DNA of 64,000 nt, from NCBI GenBank assembly GCA_029225085.1, contig JAQXVU010000052.1, positions 62,001 to 126,000 of the forward strand, given 5' to 3'. The notes under the pieces are model-generated. The model saw only the letters and a program-made list of their open reading frames with translations. It did not search any database and was not told the DNA's origin. Below, in pieces: positions 24,710-32,970 of the stretch (position 1 is its first letter; the number at the start of each line of letters is the position of its first letter). The stretch is from Eggerthellales bacterium. GTDB taxonomy: Bacteria > Actinomycetota > Coriobacteriia > Coriobacteriales > Eggerthellaceae. Position numbers and translations under genes: made by a program.

Positions 24710-25948
24710 TTACTTGCCTCCCTTCTTCTTCTCGAGAGCCTCCTTGATGTCAGCCTCGTCGTAAACGCCGATGGACTGCTCAGGATGCTTCAGATCCCAC
24801 TCGCGAACGAGCTCGGTCTTGCGGCTCTCGCCGATGCGGCCCATAGCCTTCATACCGAAGCCGTGAACAACCAGGGCTGCAGCAACAAGGCCGGTGAGGC
24901 CCCAAGCGATGACGTCAGGCTGAATGGTCCAGCTGCCGATGCGCAGATCGCGGTTGCGCTTGAAGAATGGGGTGTTGACCTCGACCCAGTTGTCACCAGG
25001 ATTCATAGGATCTGCCTCGCAGCAGCCGATGCAAGGAGCACCGGACTCAACGCACCAGGAGCGACGATGGTTGTAGCGAACGACACCGCAGTTTGCACGG
25101 GTCTGAGGACCACGGCAACCCAGAGGATACAGGCAGTAACCCTTTGCCTCCTCCTCGGAGCCGAACTGATACACGAACTCGCCGTTCTCGAAGTGACCGC
25201 GACGCTGGCAGTTATCGTGAATGGTCTGGTTGAAGATGACAGCAGGCTTGTTGTCTGCGTTCAGCTCAGGCAGAACACCCATGAGAACAACGTCAACCAG
25301 AACTGCTACCAGCCACTCAGGGTTGGGAGGGCAGCCAGGGATATTGATGACAGGGGTCTCGATGCCGTTGTCGCGCAGGTACTTCTGGCAGCCTACGGCG
25401 TCAGAAGCGTTAGGATAAGCAGCAGTCCAACCACCGTTCACAGCGCAGGAGCCCAGGGCTACCACAGCGTTAGCGTGCTCAGCGGTCTCACGGAAGGAAT
25501 CGATACCGGTCTCGCCAGCGATGCGCAGAGCATTGCCGTCGAAGGCACGGGACAGAGAACCTTCGTATACGAGGATGTAGTTGCCAGCCTCGATGGTCTG
25601 CTTCCTGGCCTCTTCCATAGAATAGCCAGCTGCTGCAGAAAGGGTCTCGCAGTAGTTCAGAGAGATGAGCTCGAGAACCACAGTAGCGGGATCTGGCTCG
25701 TCAATCTGTGCGAAAGCCTCAGTACAACCGGTACAAGAAGCGCCCTCCATCCAGATCACTGGATACAGGTTGCCCTCGGTTGCACCAATCACGGATGCCT
25801 CGAGAGCGTCTGCAACCTGAGCAACCGTCAGCTGGGAAAGACCAGCAGCGGCAGCAACGGCACCGCAGAGCTTCATGAAGCTACGACGCGATACACCGCG
25901 AGACTCCAGGATGGAATCGAACGTCGCGGCATTTGCTTCGTTTACCAT
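24710..25948 (-). CDS. hyaA: [NiFe] hydrogenase small subunit, Tat-exported
   Basis: A 412-residue electron-transfer subunit carrying iron-sulfur clusters. It opens with a twin-arginine signal (SRRSFMK near residue 20 followed by a hydrophobic alanine-rich stretch). Cluster ligands appear in EGASCTGCTEAF, GSCAVNGGW and IPGCPPNPEW, with further cysteines around RGPQTRANCG and APCIGCCEAD. A C-terminal hydrophobic segment (AWGLTGLVAAALVVHGFG) anchors it to the membrane. A strong AAGGAGG ribosome site precedes the ATG. First gene of the operon; the HyaAB dimer is exported together through Tat. Confidence 0.95.
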   Translation of the reverse strand: MVNEANAATFDSILESRGVSRRSFMKLCGAVAAAAGLSQLTVAQVADALEASVIGATEGNLYPVIWMEGASCTGCTEAFAQIDEPDPATVVLELISLNYCETLSAAAGYSMEEARKQTIEAGNYILVYEGSLSRAFDGNALRIAGETGIDSFRETAEHANAVVALGSCAVNGGWTAAYPNASDAVGCQKYLRDNGIETPVINIPGCPPNPEWLVAVLVDVVLMGVLPELNADNKPAVIFNQTIHDNCQRRGHFENGEFVYQFGSEEEAKGYCLYPLGCRGPQTRANCGVVRYNHRRSWCVESGAPCIGCCEADPMNPGDNWVEVNTPFFKRNRDLRIGSWTIQPDVIAWGLTGLVAAALVVHGFGMKAMGRIGESRKTELVREWDLKHPEQSIGVYDEADIKEALEKKKGGK

Positions 25949-26374
25949 GTGTGCACCTCCTTGGGTGTCTCAAAAGAACTTGACGTTGGCTAAGATTCTT
26001 CCCCAATGCAGTCTCAGCCGCGACTAATAGTAAGCCCAAAAGGCGGTTTTTCTGGCAGGTGGACAAATAATGTTACAAGGCCATTTTCACGTAACATTTA
26101 CAGCCTCTTCACAAAACCTTCAAAGAGCAAAAACCACCCATTAACATCTAAGTGTGTAACAATTCGCTGCAAGTTTTGGAAAAGAATTACCGCTCGCCAA
26201 TCGGTCGTTTTCCATGAGATACACAGTTCTATAACTCTGTCCGTTTTATGCCATCTTCCAAATTACAAACCGCACAAGCTCCGACATGACCGGAATAGTT
26301 GACAAAGAACCACGTAACATCTCCCCTCTCGCCTAACGAACCACTATGATTAGCACCGAGAAAAAGGAGAGAAC
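25949..26374. other. 426-bp divergent intergenic region between hyaA and pheA
   Basis: An AT-rich non-coding stretch with the inverted repeat at 26069-26098 and a further GTAACAT half-site at 26314-26320. A perfect TTGACA lies at 26299-26304 without a clear -10 at normal spacing, and a TATGAT hexamer at 26345-26350 lies shortly before pheA. No gene is supported. Confidence 0.5.
26069..26098. promoter_or_regulatory. inverted repeat AATGTTAC-N14-GTAACATT, candidate operator
   Basis: Perfect 8-bp arms (26069-26076 and 26091-26098) separated by 14 nt in the hyaA/pheA divergent region. ACGTAACAT is repeated as a direct copy at 26312-26320. The same GTTAC-N-GTAAC geometry occurs in the degV promoter at 35457-35493. 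This suggests a shared dimeric regulator. Confidence 0.55.
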
Positions 26375-27214
26375 ATGACTGCAACCATCGCCTATCTAGG
26401 ACCAAAGGGAACCTATACCGAGAAAGCTGCCGCCACCTTCGGCGAGCGCCTCGGCACGGACTACACCCTGGTTCCCCACGTAAGCTTCCCCGATATCTTC
26501 GACAGCGTATCCTCGGGAGCCTGCGAGTATGGCGTGGTAGGCATGGAGAACTCCATCGAAGGTCCCGTAACCGTCACCCTCGACACCTTCGCCAGCCGCA
26601 CCGGCTTCACCATCCTCGGCGAGCAGATTCTCGACATCAACCATTGCCTGGTGGCCCATCCCGATGCCGTCCTGTCCGAGATAACCACCGTCGCCTCACA
26701 CAGACAGGGAATCGCCCAGTGCCGCGACTATCTGAGGAGGAACTTCCCCGACGCGAAGCAGATCACCACGTCATCGACGGCAGAGGCCGCACGCATGGTC
26801 ATGATGAACAAGTCCCTCGCCGGCATCGCCAACGCGGGAGCCGCAAGCCTCTACGGCGCGAAGGTCATTGAGGAGGGCATCCAGGACCACGATGCCGACC
26901 AGACCAGCTTCGCGCTGATCGCTCGGGCGGACCACCCCGCCGTATTCACCGGCACTAACTACAAGACCTCCCTGGCCCTGTTTCTGAAGGCTAACCAGGC
27001 AGGCGCCCTCATGAGCATCCTGTCCGAGTTCGCCTTCGCCAACATCAACCTCACCAAGATTCAGTCCCGCCCCACCAAGGAGGCCCTGGGCACCTACATG
27101 TTCTTCATCGACGTAGAGGGTTCGGTGGAAGACGAGGCTATGCGCATCGCCCTGGAATGCCTGAAGCTGAAACTGCGCGAGGTTCGCATCCTGGGCTCCT
27201 ACCCCATCAGCTAA
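26375..27214 (+). CDS. pheA: prephenate dehydratase
   Basis: Converts prephenate to phenylpyruvate in phenylalanine synthesis. A 279-residue monofunctional PDT: YLGPKGTYTEKAA at the N-terminus, GVVGMENSIEGPV, and the catalytic-region motif DQTSFALI near residue 178. A C-terminal ACT domain (from about 195) contains NLTKIQSRPTKE, equivalent to the phenylalanine-binding ESRP motif, so feedback inhibition is expected. There is no chorismate mutase domain. AAAAAGGAG precedes the ATG. It stands alone before a strong terminator. Confidence 0.95.
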   Translation: MTATIAYLGPKGTYTEKAAATFGERLGTDYTLVPHVSFPDIFDSVSSGACEYGVVGMENSIEGPVTVTLDTFASRTGFTILGEQILDINHCLVAHPDAVLSEITTVASHRQGIAQCRDYLRRNFPDAKQITTSSTAEAARMVMMNKSLAGIANAGAASLYGAKVIEEGIQDHDADQTSFALIARADHPAVFTGTNYKTSLALFLKANQAGALMSILSEFAFANINLTKIQSRPTKEALGTYMFFIDVEGSVEDEAMRIALECLKLKLREVRILGSYPIS

Positions 27215-27240
27215 GCTACCAGAGACAAAACGCACAAACG

Positions 27241-27284
27241 CGAGGGGGCGGCTCCAGGACATCCTGGAGCCACCCCTCGGTTTT
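27241..27284 (+). terminator. intrinsic terminator of pheA
   Basis: A long stem (CGAGGGG...GGCTCCAGGA pairing with TCCTGGAGCC...CCCCTCG, with small bulges) is followed by GTTTT, 26 nt after the stop codon. Confidence 0.88.
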
Positions 27285-27393
27285 CACCCGAAATCGAATA
27301 CGCTTTTAATCTGCTAGCCCGTGCCGAGCATTGAGTGATAGGGCCCGGACCGGAGCCGACCCGCCGCGGTTCTCGGCAGGCTATCGCAACCAG

Positions 27394-27975
27394 CTAGAAG
27401 AACAAATGCTCGACGAGGATCTTCAAACCGATGAGGATGAGCACCACGCCGCCGGCAATGGTGGAAGGGCGCTCGTACTTCGAGCCGAACTTGTTGCCGA
27501 TTGCCACGCCGGCAAAGCTGATAATGGCGGTGACCACACCGATGATGGTCACGGCAACCACCACGTTCACCTTCAGAAACGCAAAGGTGATGCCCACGGC
27601 AAGGGCATCGATGGAAGTGGCGATGGCCAGCATGAAGAGCTCGGGGATATCGAGCTTCTCGGAGTCCTTGCAGGTCTCGCAGGACTCTTCCTCTTCCCCA
27701 TCGCCGCGTATGCCATCCCACAGCATCTTGCCGCCAATGAACGCCAGAAGGATGAAGGCCACCCAATGGTCGACGGGCTCGATGAAGCTCTGCAGCTGCG
27801 CTCCCAGGAACCAGCCAATGGCGGGCATGAGAGCCTGAAAACCGCCGAAGAACAGGGCGATGACGAAAGCGTGAACGTAGTTCACCTTCTTCATGCCCAG
27901 ACCCTTGCAGACCGACACCGCAAAGGCATCCATGGCGAGGCTCACGCCAAGCAGCACCAATTCAACAAAACCCAT
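27394..27975 (-). CDS. mntP: manganese efflux pump MntP
   Basis: A 193-residue, six-span membrane protein of the MntP (formerly DUF204/YebN) family that exports Mn2+. The two internal repeats are clear, each with the conserved aspartate motif: SLAMDAFAVSV near residue 13 and ATSIDALAVGI near 118. A cytosolic acidic loop with two cysteines (EEEESCETCKD) joins the halves. GAGAGG precedes the ATG. A 7-bp hairpin lies next to the ribosome site and may matter for control. It follows the MutY-like gene in the same direction. Confidence 0.92.
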   Translation of the reverse strand: MGFVELVLLGVSLAMDAFAVSVCKGLGMKKVNYVHAFVIALFFGGFQALMPAIGWFLGAQLQSFIEPVDHWVAFILLAFIGGKMLWDGIRGDGEEEESCETCKDSEKLDIPELFMLAIATSIDALAVGITFAFLKVNVVVAVTIIGVVTAIISFAGVAIGNKFGSKYERPSTIAGGVVLILIGLKILVEHLFF

Positions 27976-27992
27976 GATTCAACCTCTCACGT

Positions 27993-28010
27993 AGCCTCAC
28001 CCCTGAGGCT
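27993..28010 (-). promoter_or_regulatory. hairpin beside the mntP ribosome binding site
   Basis: AGCCTCA-GGGG-TGAGGCT is a perfect 7-bp stem only about 5 nt upstream of the GAGAGG ribosome site. Further upstream a GC hairpin followed by TTTTT (minus strand, around 28023-28040) could be a terminator. The known Mn riboswitch core (yybP-ykoY) is not recognisable. Confidence 0.35.
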
Positions 28011-28105
28011 CGCTCTCCTCGAAAAACCGGGGCGCCCCCCGCAGAAGCAGAAGTGCACCCCTTTCATGTACCTATACAAATCTCCCCGTAAGGAAGCACC
28101 AGCAG

Positions 28106-28972
28106 CTACGAATAATATCTGCCCTCTTTGCAGGTAAAGAAGCCCTCTTTAACCAGGTCAGCAAGAATCCCCTGCATCTCCCCTTCGGGAACCTCGGGCC
28201 TCTTGCAGGAGGCCTCCTCCCAGTTCAAGGCCCGCAGTAGCTCGTCAGCGGTTTGCCCTGGGTCGTCAAGAACCTGACGCAGCAAGAAAGCCCGCTTCTG
28301 CCTGCGAGAGCCCTCGAAGGCAGATTGCCGCGCATAGGTCTTGCTCTGACGGTTCAGGTTTCCCACCGTCGCCTTCAGATGGGCGCCATAGTCGAGCAGG
28401 GCGTAATACCAATCCGTAACCTTCTGCTCGGGACAGGTCTGCTGAAGAATGTCAGCTAGCACCTTGTCGGAAACCTTTTCCTGGTCGGGAAAGAACTCGT
28501 AGATGAGCACGGTGCGCACGTTGGTCTCTAAATACACCCCAGGCTCACCGAAGGCGAAGGCCCGAACACCTGCCGCCGTTGCCGGCCCAATGCCGGGCAA
28601 GGACACCAGTTCCTCATAGGATCGAGGCAACGTACCACCATATTCTGCAGAGCACTGCTCGGCGCAACGCTTCAAAGCCAGGGCCCGTCTGTTGTAGCCA
28701 AGGCCCTGCCATGATTCCAGCACTGCGCCAGTAGAGGTGGCCGCCAGGGCATCGATGGTGGGAAAGCGGCGCAGGAACTCCGGCCAGAACCGCAGCACCC
28801 GTGAAACCTGGGTCTGCTGCAGCATGACCTCGCTCACCAGCACCTCATAGGGATCGGGGATATGGCGCCAAGGAAGGTCGCGATACAGCTCCTCGCCCTT
28901 CTTCCAGACGGTAGAGACAAAAGTCTCCCGCTGGAAGTCGGTCAGAGGAAACAGTGGCGCCTTATCTGCCAT
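28106..28972 (-). CDS. MutY-like HhH-GPD DNA glycosylase lacking the iron-sulfur motif
   Basis: A 288-residue base-excision repair protein. MutY landmarks are present: LPWR, SEVMLQQTQV (with the catalytic glutamate), GLGYNRRALAL, and the helix-hairpin-helix LPGIGPATAAG. The usual DGNV motif reads ETNVRTVL, and the C-x6-C-x2-C-x5-C cluster expected after LLDYGAH is absent. It is also shorter than MutY (about 350) and lacks the C-terminal 8-oxoG-recognition domain. It is therefore a cluster-less relative; adenine specificity is plausible but not proven. Its ATG overlaps the upstream stop (TAATG), so it is coupled to the AAA-like gene. Confidence 0.82.
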   Translation of the reverse strand: MADKAPLFPLTDFQRETFVSTVWKKGEELYRDLPWRHIPDPYEVLVSEVMLQQTQVSRVLRFWPEFLRRFPTIDALAATSTGAVLESWQGLGYNRRALALKRCAEQCSAEYGGTLPRSYEELVSLPGIGPATAAGVRAFAFGEPGVYLETNVRTVLIYEFFPDQEKVSDKVLADILQQTCPEQKVTDWYYALLDYGAHLKATVGNLNRQSKTYARQSAFEGSRRQKRAFLLRQVLDDPGQTADELLRALNWEEASCKRPEVPEGEMQGILADLVKEGFFTCKEGRYYS

Positions 28973-30537
28973 TACGCTTCCTGCTCCCCCAGGTCGCCCA
29001 AGCTGGCCTCCAGGTCATCGATATCGCCCTTGAAGCGCTCGATCACCGCATCTTCCAGCTGCTTGTACTCCGCCGAGGCCAAGGGCTGGAAAGCGGCCAG
29101 CTTCTCGTACATCTCATCAGGGCGTACCATGCGAACCTCGCGATGGGCCAGACCATCCTTATAGGCTTGTTCCACCGCCTCGCGGGCCGCGTAGAAAATG
29201 TCATAGCGAGACAGACCGAAGGACAGGCGCACCAGCGTGTCCTTATCGAGGTCAGCCAAAGAAGGATGCTTCTCGAAGAGATGATCCCAGATCTGCAGGC
29301 GATCCGCTTCGCCGGGCAAAGGGATGTCGAAGGGCTCTACCGGGGAAAGCAGGTCGAGGATGAATTCATCGAGAATGCCGTCGGTAGAAGCCGAAGCCAG
29401 CACCGTCACGTTGGGGTTGTCCACCGCAGAGCGAATGAGGGTCACCGCGCGACGAACGCCATTGGATATCTGAGCGGACATGAAGTCGCCCATATCGTCG
29501 ATGGCGGACTCGGTAAAGGGAGCTCCCCAAAGATCGACATCTTCCAAAATGAGAACGCCGGCATCGATGGTGCCTGCAAAGCCCACGTTGCCCTTAGTGC
29601 GGAAATCGGGGGAAGCCAGCACGCAGAGAATGGGCAGGCCCTGAGCGTTCTCGTCCATGTACATGCGCACCGTGGGAGCCTTCATCTCTACGGCAGCAGC
29701 CAGCATGAGCCTGGTTGCGTCCTCCCTGATGACGGAGCGGAACAGCAGCGTGCCGAAAGAAGGCAGGGAGCTGATGCCGTGAGCCTTGTTAAGCTCGTCG
29801 ACGAAGGAGCGGAAGGACTCGTCAGAGAACATGCCGAAGCCCATAGACTTCAGACGCACGATCTGCTCATCGTAGCCCGCCAGGTCGGCAAAGCCTTTAG
29901 ACCCCGCAACGACGGCGTCCTTCTCGGCAGCGTTTCCCTGGGCCTGGGAGGCACGAGCCGCCAGCTTATCCTGCACCTCGCGAGCCAGCGCCTCTACGAA
30001 GGGAGGAAGGCCCGACTCGGGGGACTCGGCAAGAAGAAGGCCGTCAGGAGTGGGCTCGTCGGGTTCGATGATGACATCTTCAGGTTCGGGAATGCGCACG
30101 TCAACGCCCAGGTTGCCGGAGACATCGGCATCCATGAGCTCAGAAATAGCGCTGACTTCCTCTTCGGACATGCCCATGGTCTTCAGCTGGCTGAGGGCCA
30201 GAGACTGCAGCTGGCCTGCGCAGGTATCGAGCTCGTGCTGGGTCAGATAGGTCTGCAGCAGGTCGAGAACGTGCTCGGCCATGCTCCTGTCTCCCAGCTC
30301 TATAGAGAGCATCCAAGCGCACTTCAGGCCCTCTACCACAGGGTGATCCGAGGGAGGGACGGGCATATCGACGTCGTTCACCGCCCGCTCGAAAGCCAGC
30401 AGGTACAGCAGCAAAGCCTCTTGCAGTTTTCCTGCCTCGTGGGCATCAACCGCCCTTTCAAGATAATCGGCATATTCGCCCGCAGGGGCGTCCCCATCGC
30501 AGGAGGCGTTCTTGTTCTTATCGTCTTCTTCGAGCAC
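28972..30537 (-). CDS. degenerate AAA+ domain protein without Walker A
   Basis: About 521 residues. The N-terminal third is helical and repeat-like with an acidic linker. The C-terminal half aligns with an FtsH/CDC48-type AAA module: AGYDEQIVRLK, then GTLLFRSVIREDATRLML where GPPGTGKT is expected. Next come VLILEDVDLW (Walker B-like), NPNVTVLASAS (sensor 1) and the IPLPGEADRLQIWDHL lid start. The phosphate loop is therefore lost, and it is probably not an ATPase. The start is GTG 30537, with AGGAGG 6 nt upstream; a more upstream ATG would place this site inside the gene. It is translationally coupled to the MutY-like glycosylase. Function unknown. Confidence 0.75.
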   Translation of the reverse strand: MLEEDDKNKNASCDGDAPAGEYADYLERAVDAHEAGKLQEALLLYLLAFERAVNDVDMPVPPSDHPVVEGLKCAWMLSIELGDRSMAEHVLDLLQTYLTQHELDTCAGQLQSLALSQLKTMGMSEEEVSAISELMDADVSGNLGVDVRIPEPEDVIIEPDEPTPDGLLLAESPESGLPPFVEALAREVQDKLAARASQAQGNAAEKDAVVAGSKGFADLAGYDEQIVRLKSMGFGMFSDESFRSFVDELNKAHGISSLPSFGTLLFRSVIREDATRLMLAAAVEMKAPTVRMYMDENAQGLPILCVLASPDFRTKGNVGFAGTIDAGVLILEDVDLWGAPFTESAIDDMGDFMSAQISNGVRRAVTLIRSAVDNPNVTVLASASTDGILDEFILDLLSPVEPFDIPLPGEADRLQIWDHLFEKHPSLADLDKDTLVRLSFGLSRYDIFYAAREAVEQAYKDGLAHREVRMVRPDEMYEKLAAFQPLASAEYKQLEDAVIERFKGDIDDLEASLGDLGEQEA

Positions 30538-30582
30538 TGAGAACCTCCTTTTCGGTACTTCAGGCATATACGGTAACCGCCC

Positions 30583-30599
30583 AATGCTTCGAAAGCATT
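30583..30599. promoter_or_regulatory. 17-bp palindrome upstream of the degenerate AAA+ gene
   Basis: AATGCTTCGAAAGCATT has 7-bp arms around CGA and sits about 50 bp before the GTG start, near a possible TATATG -10. It is the right size for a dimer-binding operator. Confidence 0.4.
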
Positions 30600-30647
30600 A
30601 CGCGGAAGGAATCAGAGGGAATAGGCAAGTATAACGGAGGAAAGGAC

Positions 30648-31412
30648 CTAGAACTCCATGACATCCCAGCCCTCACGCTTAGCGGTGCGAGAAAGGGACG
30701 TATCGGGATTCACGCATACGGGATGCTCGGCCAAAGCCAAGAGAGGCCTATCGGAATAATGGTCGCTGTAAGCGTAGCGGACCTCCCAGTTGCCCTCGCC
30801 GAAGCGCTCATTGGCATAGGCTTCGAAGCTGGCAACCTTCTGGTCGCCTTCAACCGGCAGACCGTCTACCTCATTGGTGTAGTTGCCCTGGTCGTCTACC
30901 TTCATGCGGGTAGAGATCTGGTCATGCACGGGATGACGCTGCATCATCCTCAGCAGCATGGGCTCAAAGGTCGCAGACACCACGATGACGAAGCAGCCCT
31001 CATCGCGATGCTTGCGAATGAGCGCATCCATCTCGGGGCGGAAAAGCTTCTCGATGTTGCTGTCGTAGAAATCGCCCAGATACTGGTCTACCTGCTCCTT
31101 GGGCTTTCCTACGAAGGGTCGGAACACCTGCTGGCGCACCCAGCTCTCATTCTGGGGAAGGTGCAGCTTGTAGGCGGCGCCCCAGAAGAGCATGCGACCG
31201 ATCACATCAGGACGCAGCTTGCCGGTCTTGGCCAGATGGGCCGTCAGACGCAGAGGAGAGCGACCATCTATGCAAGTACGGTCGAAGTCGAAGACAGCGA
31301 TGGGAACCTTGCCCTGAGGCACGAAGCCATCGGCGCAAGATTCCTTGGCCTGACGCGCTTTTGCCTTCGCTCCTTCAACCACTACGTATTCTTTGTTCTT
31401 CTCGAATTTCAT
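30648..31412 (-). CDS. HAD-IB family phosphatase (SerB-like)
   Basis: A 254-residue haloacid-dehalogenase phosphohydrolase. Motif I is AVFDFDRTCIDG (DxDxT), motif II VVSATFEP, motif III lysine in EGDQKV, and motif IV YSDHYSDRPLL (SDxxxD). This matches the HAD-IB phosphoserine phosphatase-like branch (SerB/CicA). The start at ATG 31412 leaves out about 22 cysteine-rich upstream residues that lack a ribosome site. With serA elsewhere in the window, a role in serine synthesis is possible, but many HAD-IB proteins act on phospholipid or other phosphates. Confidence 0.82.
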   Translation of the reverse strand: MKFEKNKEYVVVEGAKAKARQAKESCADGFVPQGKVPIAVFDFDRTCIDGRSPLRLTAHLAKTGKLRPDVIGRMLFWGAAYKLHLPQNESWVRQQVFRPFVGKPKEQVDQYLGDFYDSNIEKLFRPEMDALIRKHRDEGCFVIVVSATFEPMLLRMMQRHPVHDQISTRMKVDDQGNYTNEVDGLPVEGDQKVASFEAYANERFGEGNWEVRYAYSDHYSDRPLLALAEHPVCVNPDTSLSRTAKREGWDVMEF

Positions 31413-31621
31413 GCACTCCATCCTACCACAGAATACTGAGGGCACATAAACCGCACAGCATGAGCAAATAGCGTTCAAATTCCCTCAGGCAAACATTTTG
31501 CAAGACCCCGAAAAGATGTTGACGCGGCAACTTGCAAGCGCGGAATCGCAAAGGCGCAGTCCGCCCGCAGAGCGAGAGCCGCCCCAAACCAAGAGCTCGC
31601 TCCCCTTCCATAGCGCCCCGA

Positions 31622-31652
31622 AACGAAAAGGAGCCTCCCGAAGGAGGCTCCC
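31622..31652 (-). terminator. intrinsic terminator of ilvE
   Basis: On the minus strand GGAGCCTCC-TTCG-GGAGGCTCC is a perfect 9-bp stem with a UUCG-type loop and is followed by TTTTCGTTT, just after the ilvE stop. No gene is seen in 31413-31621. Confidence 0.92.
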
Positions 31653-31674
31653 AACGATGCGCTTTCAGCGAGGA

Positions 31675-32712
31675 TTAGAGGATCTTCACAACCCAGCCCT
31701 CGGGGCCCTCGACCTTACCGGACTGAATCTCGGTGAGGGTAGAACGAAGCTTGTGCATAACGGGACCGGAGGTCTCTGCGCCATCAGGGAAGGTGACGTC
31801 GATGCCCTCAGCCTCGATGTGGCCAACAGGAGAGATGACAGCTGCGGTGCCGCACATGCCGCACTCAACGAAGTCGCCGTCGAGGATCTCCTGGAACTTC
31901 ACGGGACGCTCGATGACATTCATGCCCAGGATGTCGCGGGCAACGACCACCAGGGAGCGACGAGTGATGGAAGGCAGGATGGAATTGGTGAAGGACTGAG
32001 GAACGACCAGGTTGCCATCCTTGTCGACCAGCAGGATGTTAGCGCCGCCGGTCTCCTCGACATAGGTGCGGGTCATGGAGTCGAGGTACAGGTTCTCAGC
32101 GTAGCCAGCAGCGTGAGCCTTCTCGCCGGGATACAGGCTCATGGCGTAGTTCAGACCAGCCTTGATGTTGCCGGTGCCGTGGGGAGCTGCGCGATCGTAG
32201 TCAGCTACGGTGATGGTCACTGCGGTGTCGCCGCCCTTAAAGTAAGGGCCAACAGGGGTAACAAGGATGCGGAACTGATACTCGTCAGCGGGCTTTACAC
32301 CGATGACGTCGCCAGTTGCGAACATGTAGGGGCGAACGTAGAGGGTTGCACCGGAACCGAAAGGAGGAACCCAAGCGGCGTTTGCGGTGACAACTTCCTT
32401 TACGGCCTCGACGAACTTGTCCTGAGGGAACTCAGGCATGCAAAGGCGAGCAGCGGAATCAGCCATGCGCTGTGCGTTCAGATCAGGACGGAAGCAGACA
32501 ATGTCGCCGGACTCGGTGGTGTATGCCTTCAGACCCTCGAAGATGGTCTGAGCATAGTGCAGAACACCAGCGCACTCGCTCATCTGCAGGGAATGATCGG
32601 TGGTCAGACCGCCTTCCTCCCATGCACCGTTCTTGTAGTTGCAGACATAGCTGTAGTCGGTCTTCATGTAGGAGAAGGGCAGACTTCCCCAATCGAGATC
32701 CTTCTTTTCCAC
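31675..32712 (-). CDS. ilvE: branched-chain amino acid aminotransferase
   Basis: Class IV (fold IV) PLP enzyme of 345 residues that transfers amino groups between glutamate and the keto acids of Leu, Ile and Val. Seen: TIFEGLKAY, RPYMFATG, the PLP lysine in GTGNIKAGLNYA, VEETGGANI, and the phosphate-binding SILPSITRRS. The start is the GTG at 32712, with GAGGAG 9 nt upstream. This gives the standard N-terminus EKKDLDWGSL; longer versions add unrelated residues. It stands alone with a terminator, away from the ilv cluster at 46-52 kb, so it is separately regulated. Confidence 0.95.
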   Translation of the reverse strand: MEKKDLDWGSLPFSYMKTDYSYVCNYKNGAWEEGGLTTDHSLQMSECAGVLHYAQTIFEGLKAYTTESGDIVCFRPDLNAQRMADSAARLCMPEFPQDKFVEAVKEVVTANAAWVPPFGSGATLYVRPYMFATGDVIGVKPADEYQFRILVTPVGPYFKGGDTAVTITVADYDRAAPHGTGNIKAGLNYAMSLYPGEKAHAAGYAENLYLDSMTRTYVEETGGANILLVDKDGNLVVPQSFTNSILPSITRRSLVVVARDILGMNVIERPVKFQEILDGDFVECGMCGTAAVISPVGHIEAEGIDVTFPDGAETSGPVMHKLRSTLTEIQSGKVEGPEGWVVKIL

Positions 32713-32970
32713 AAGTATCATCTCCTCTAGTGTGCTACATCGTTTCATTGTTCTATTCATACAACAAACGGGGGCCTTGTGGCCGAATTTTTTTCGCAAT
32801 GGTTGCACATACAGTGTTTTCAGCATACCACCGCCAAATGTCTTCCAAATTGCCCAGGGAAACCTTCAACAAAGATGAAACAAGAAGCTGCAAGGCAGGT
32901 CGTAAGCTACCCTCTGGGCGAAAGAGGAGTAGACTGAACGAGCAATACATCACCTAGCAGAAGAAGACCC

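Noticed and set aside
27976-28105. Mn-sensing yybP-ykoY riboswitch before mntP
   Set aside because: The conserved GGGGAGUAG core is not recognisable; only hairpins are seen, so it is listed as a weak structural element.
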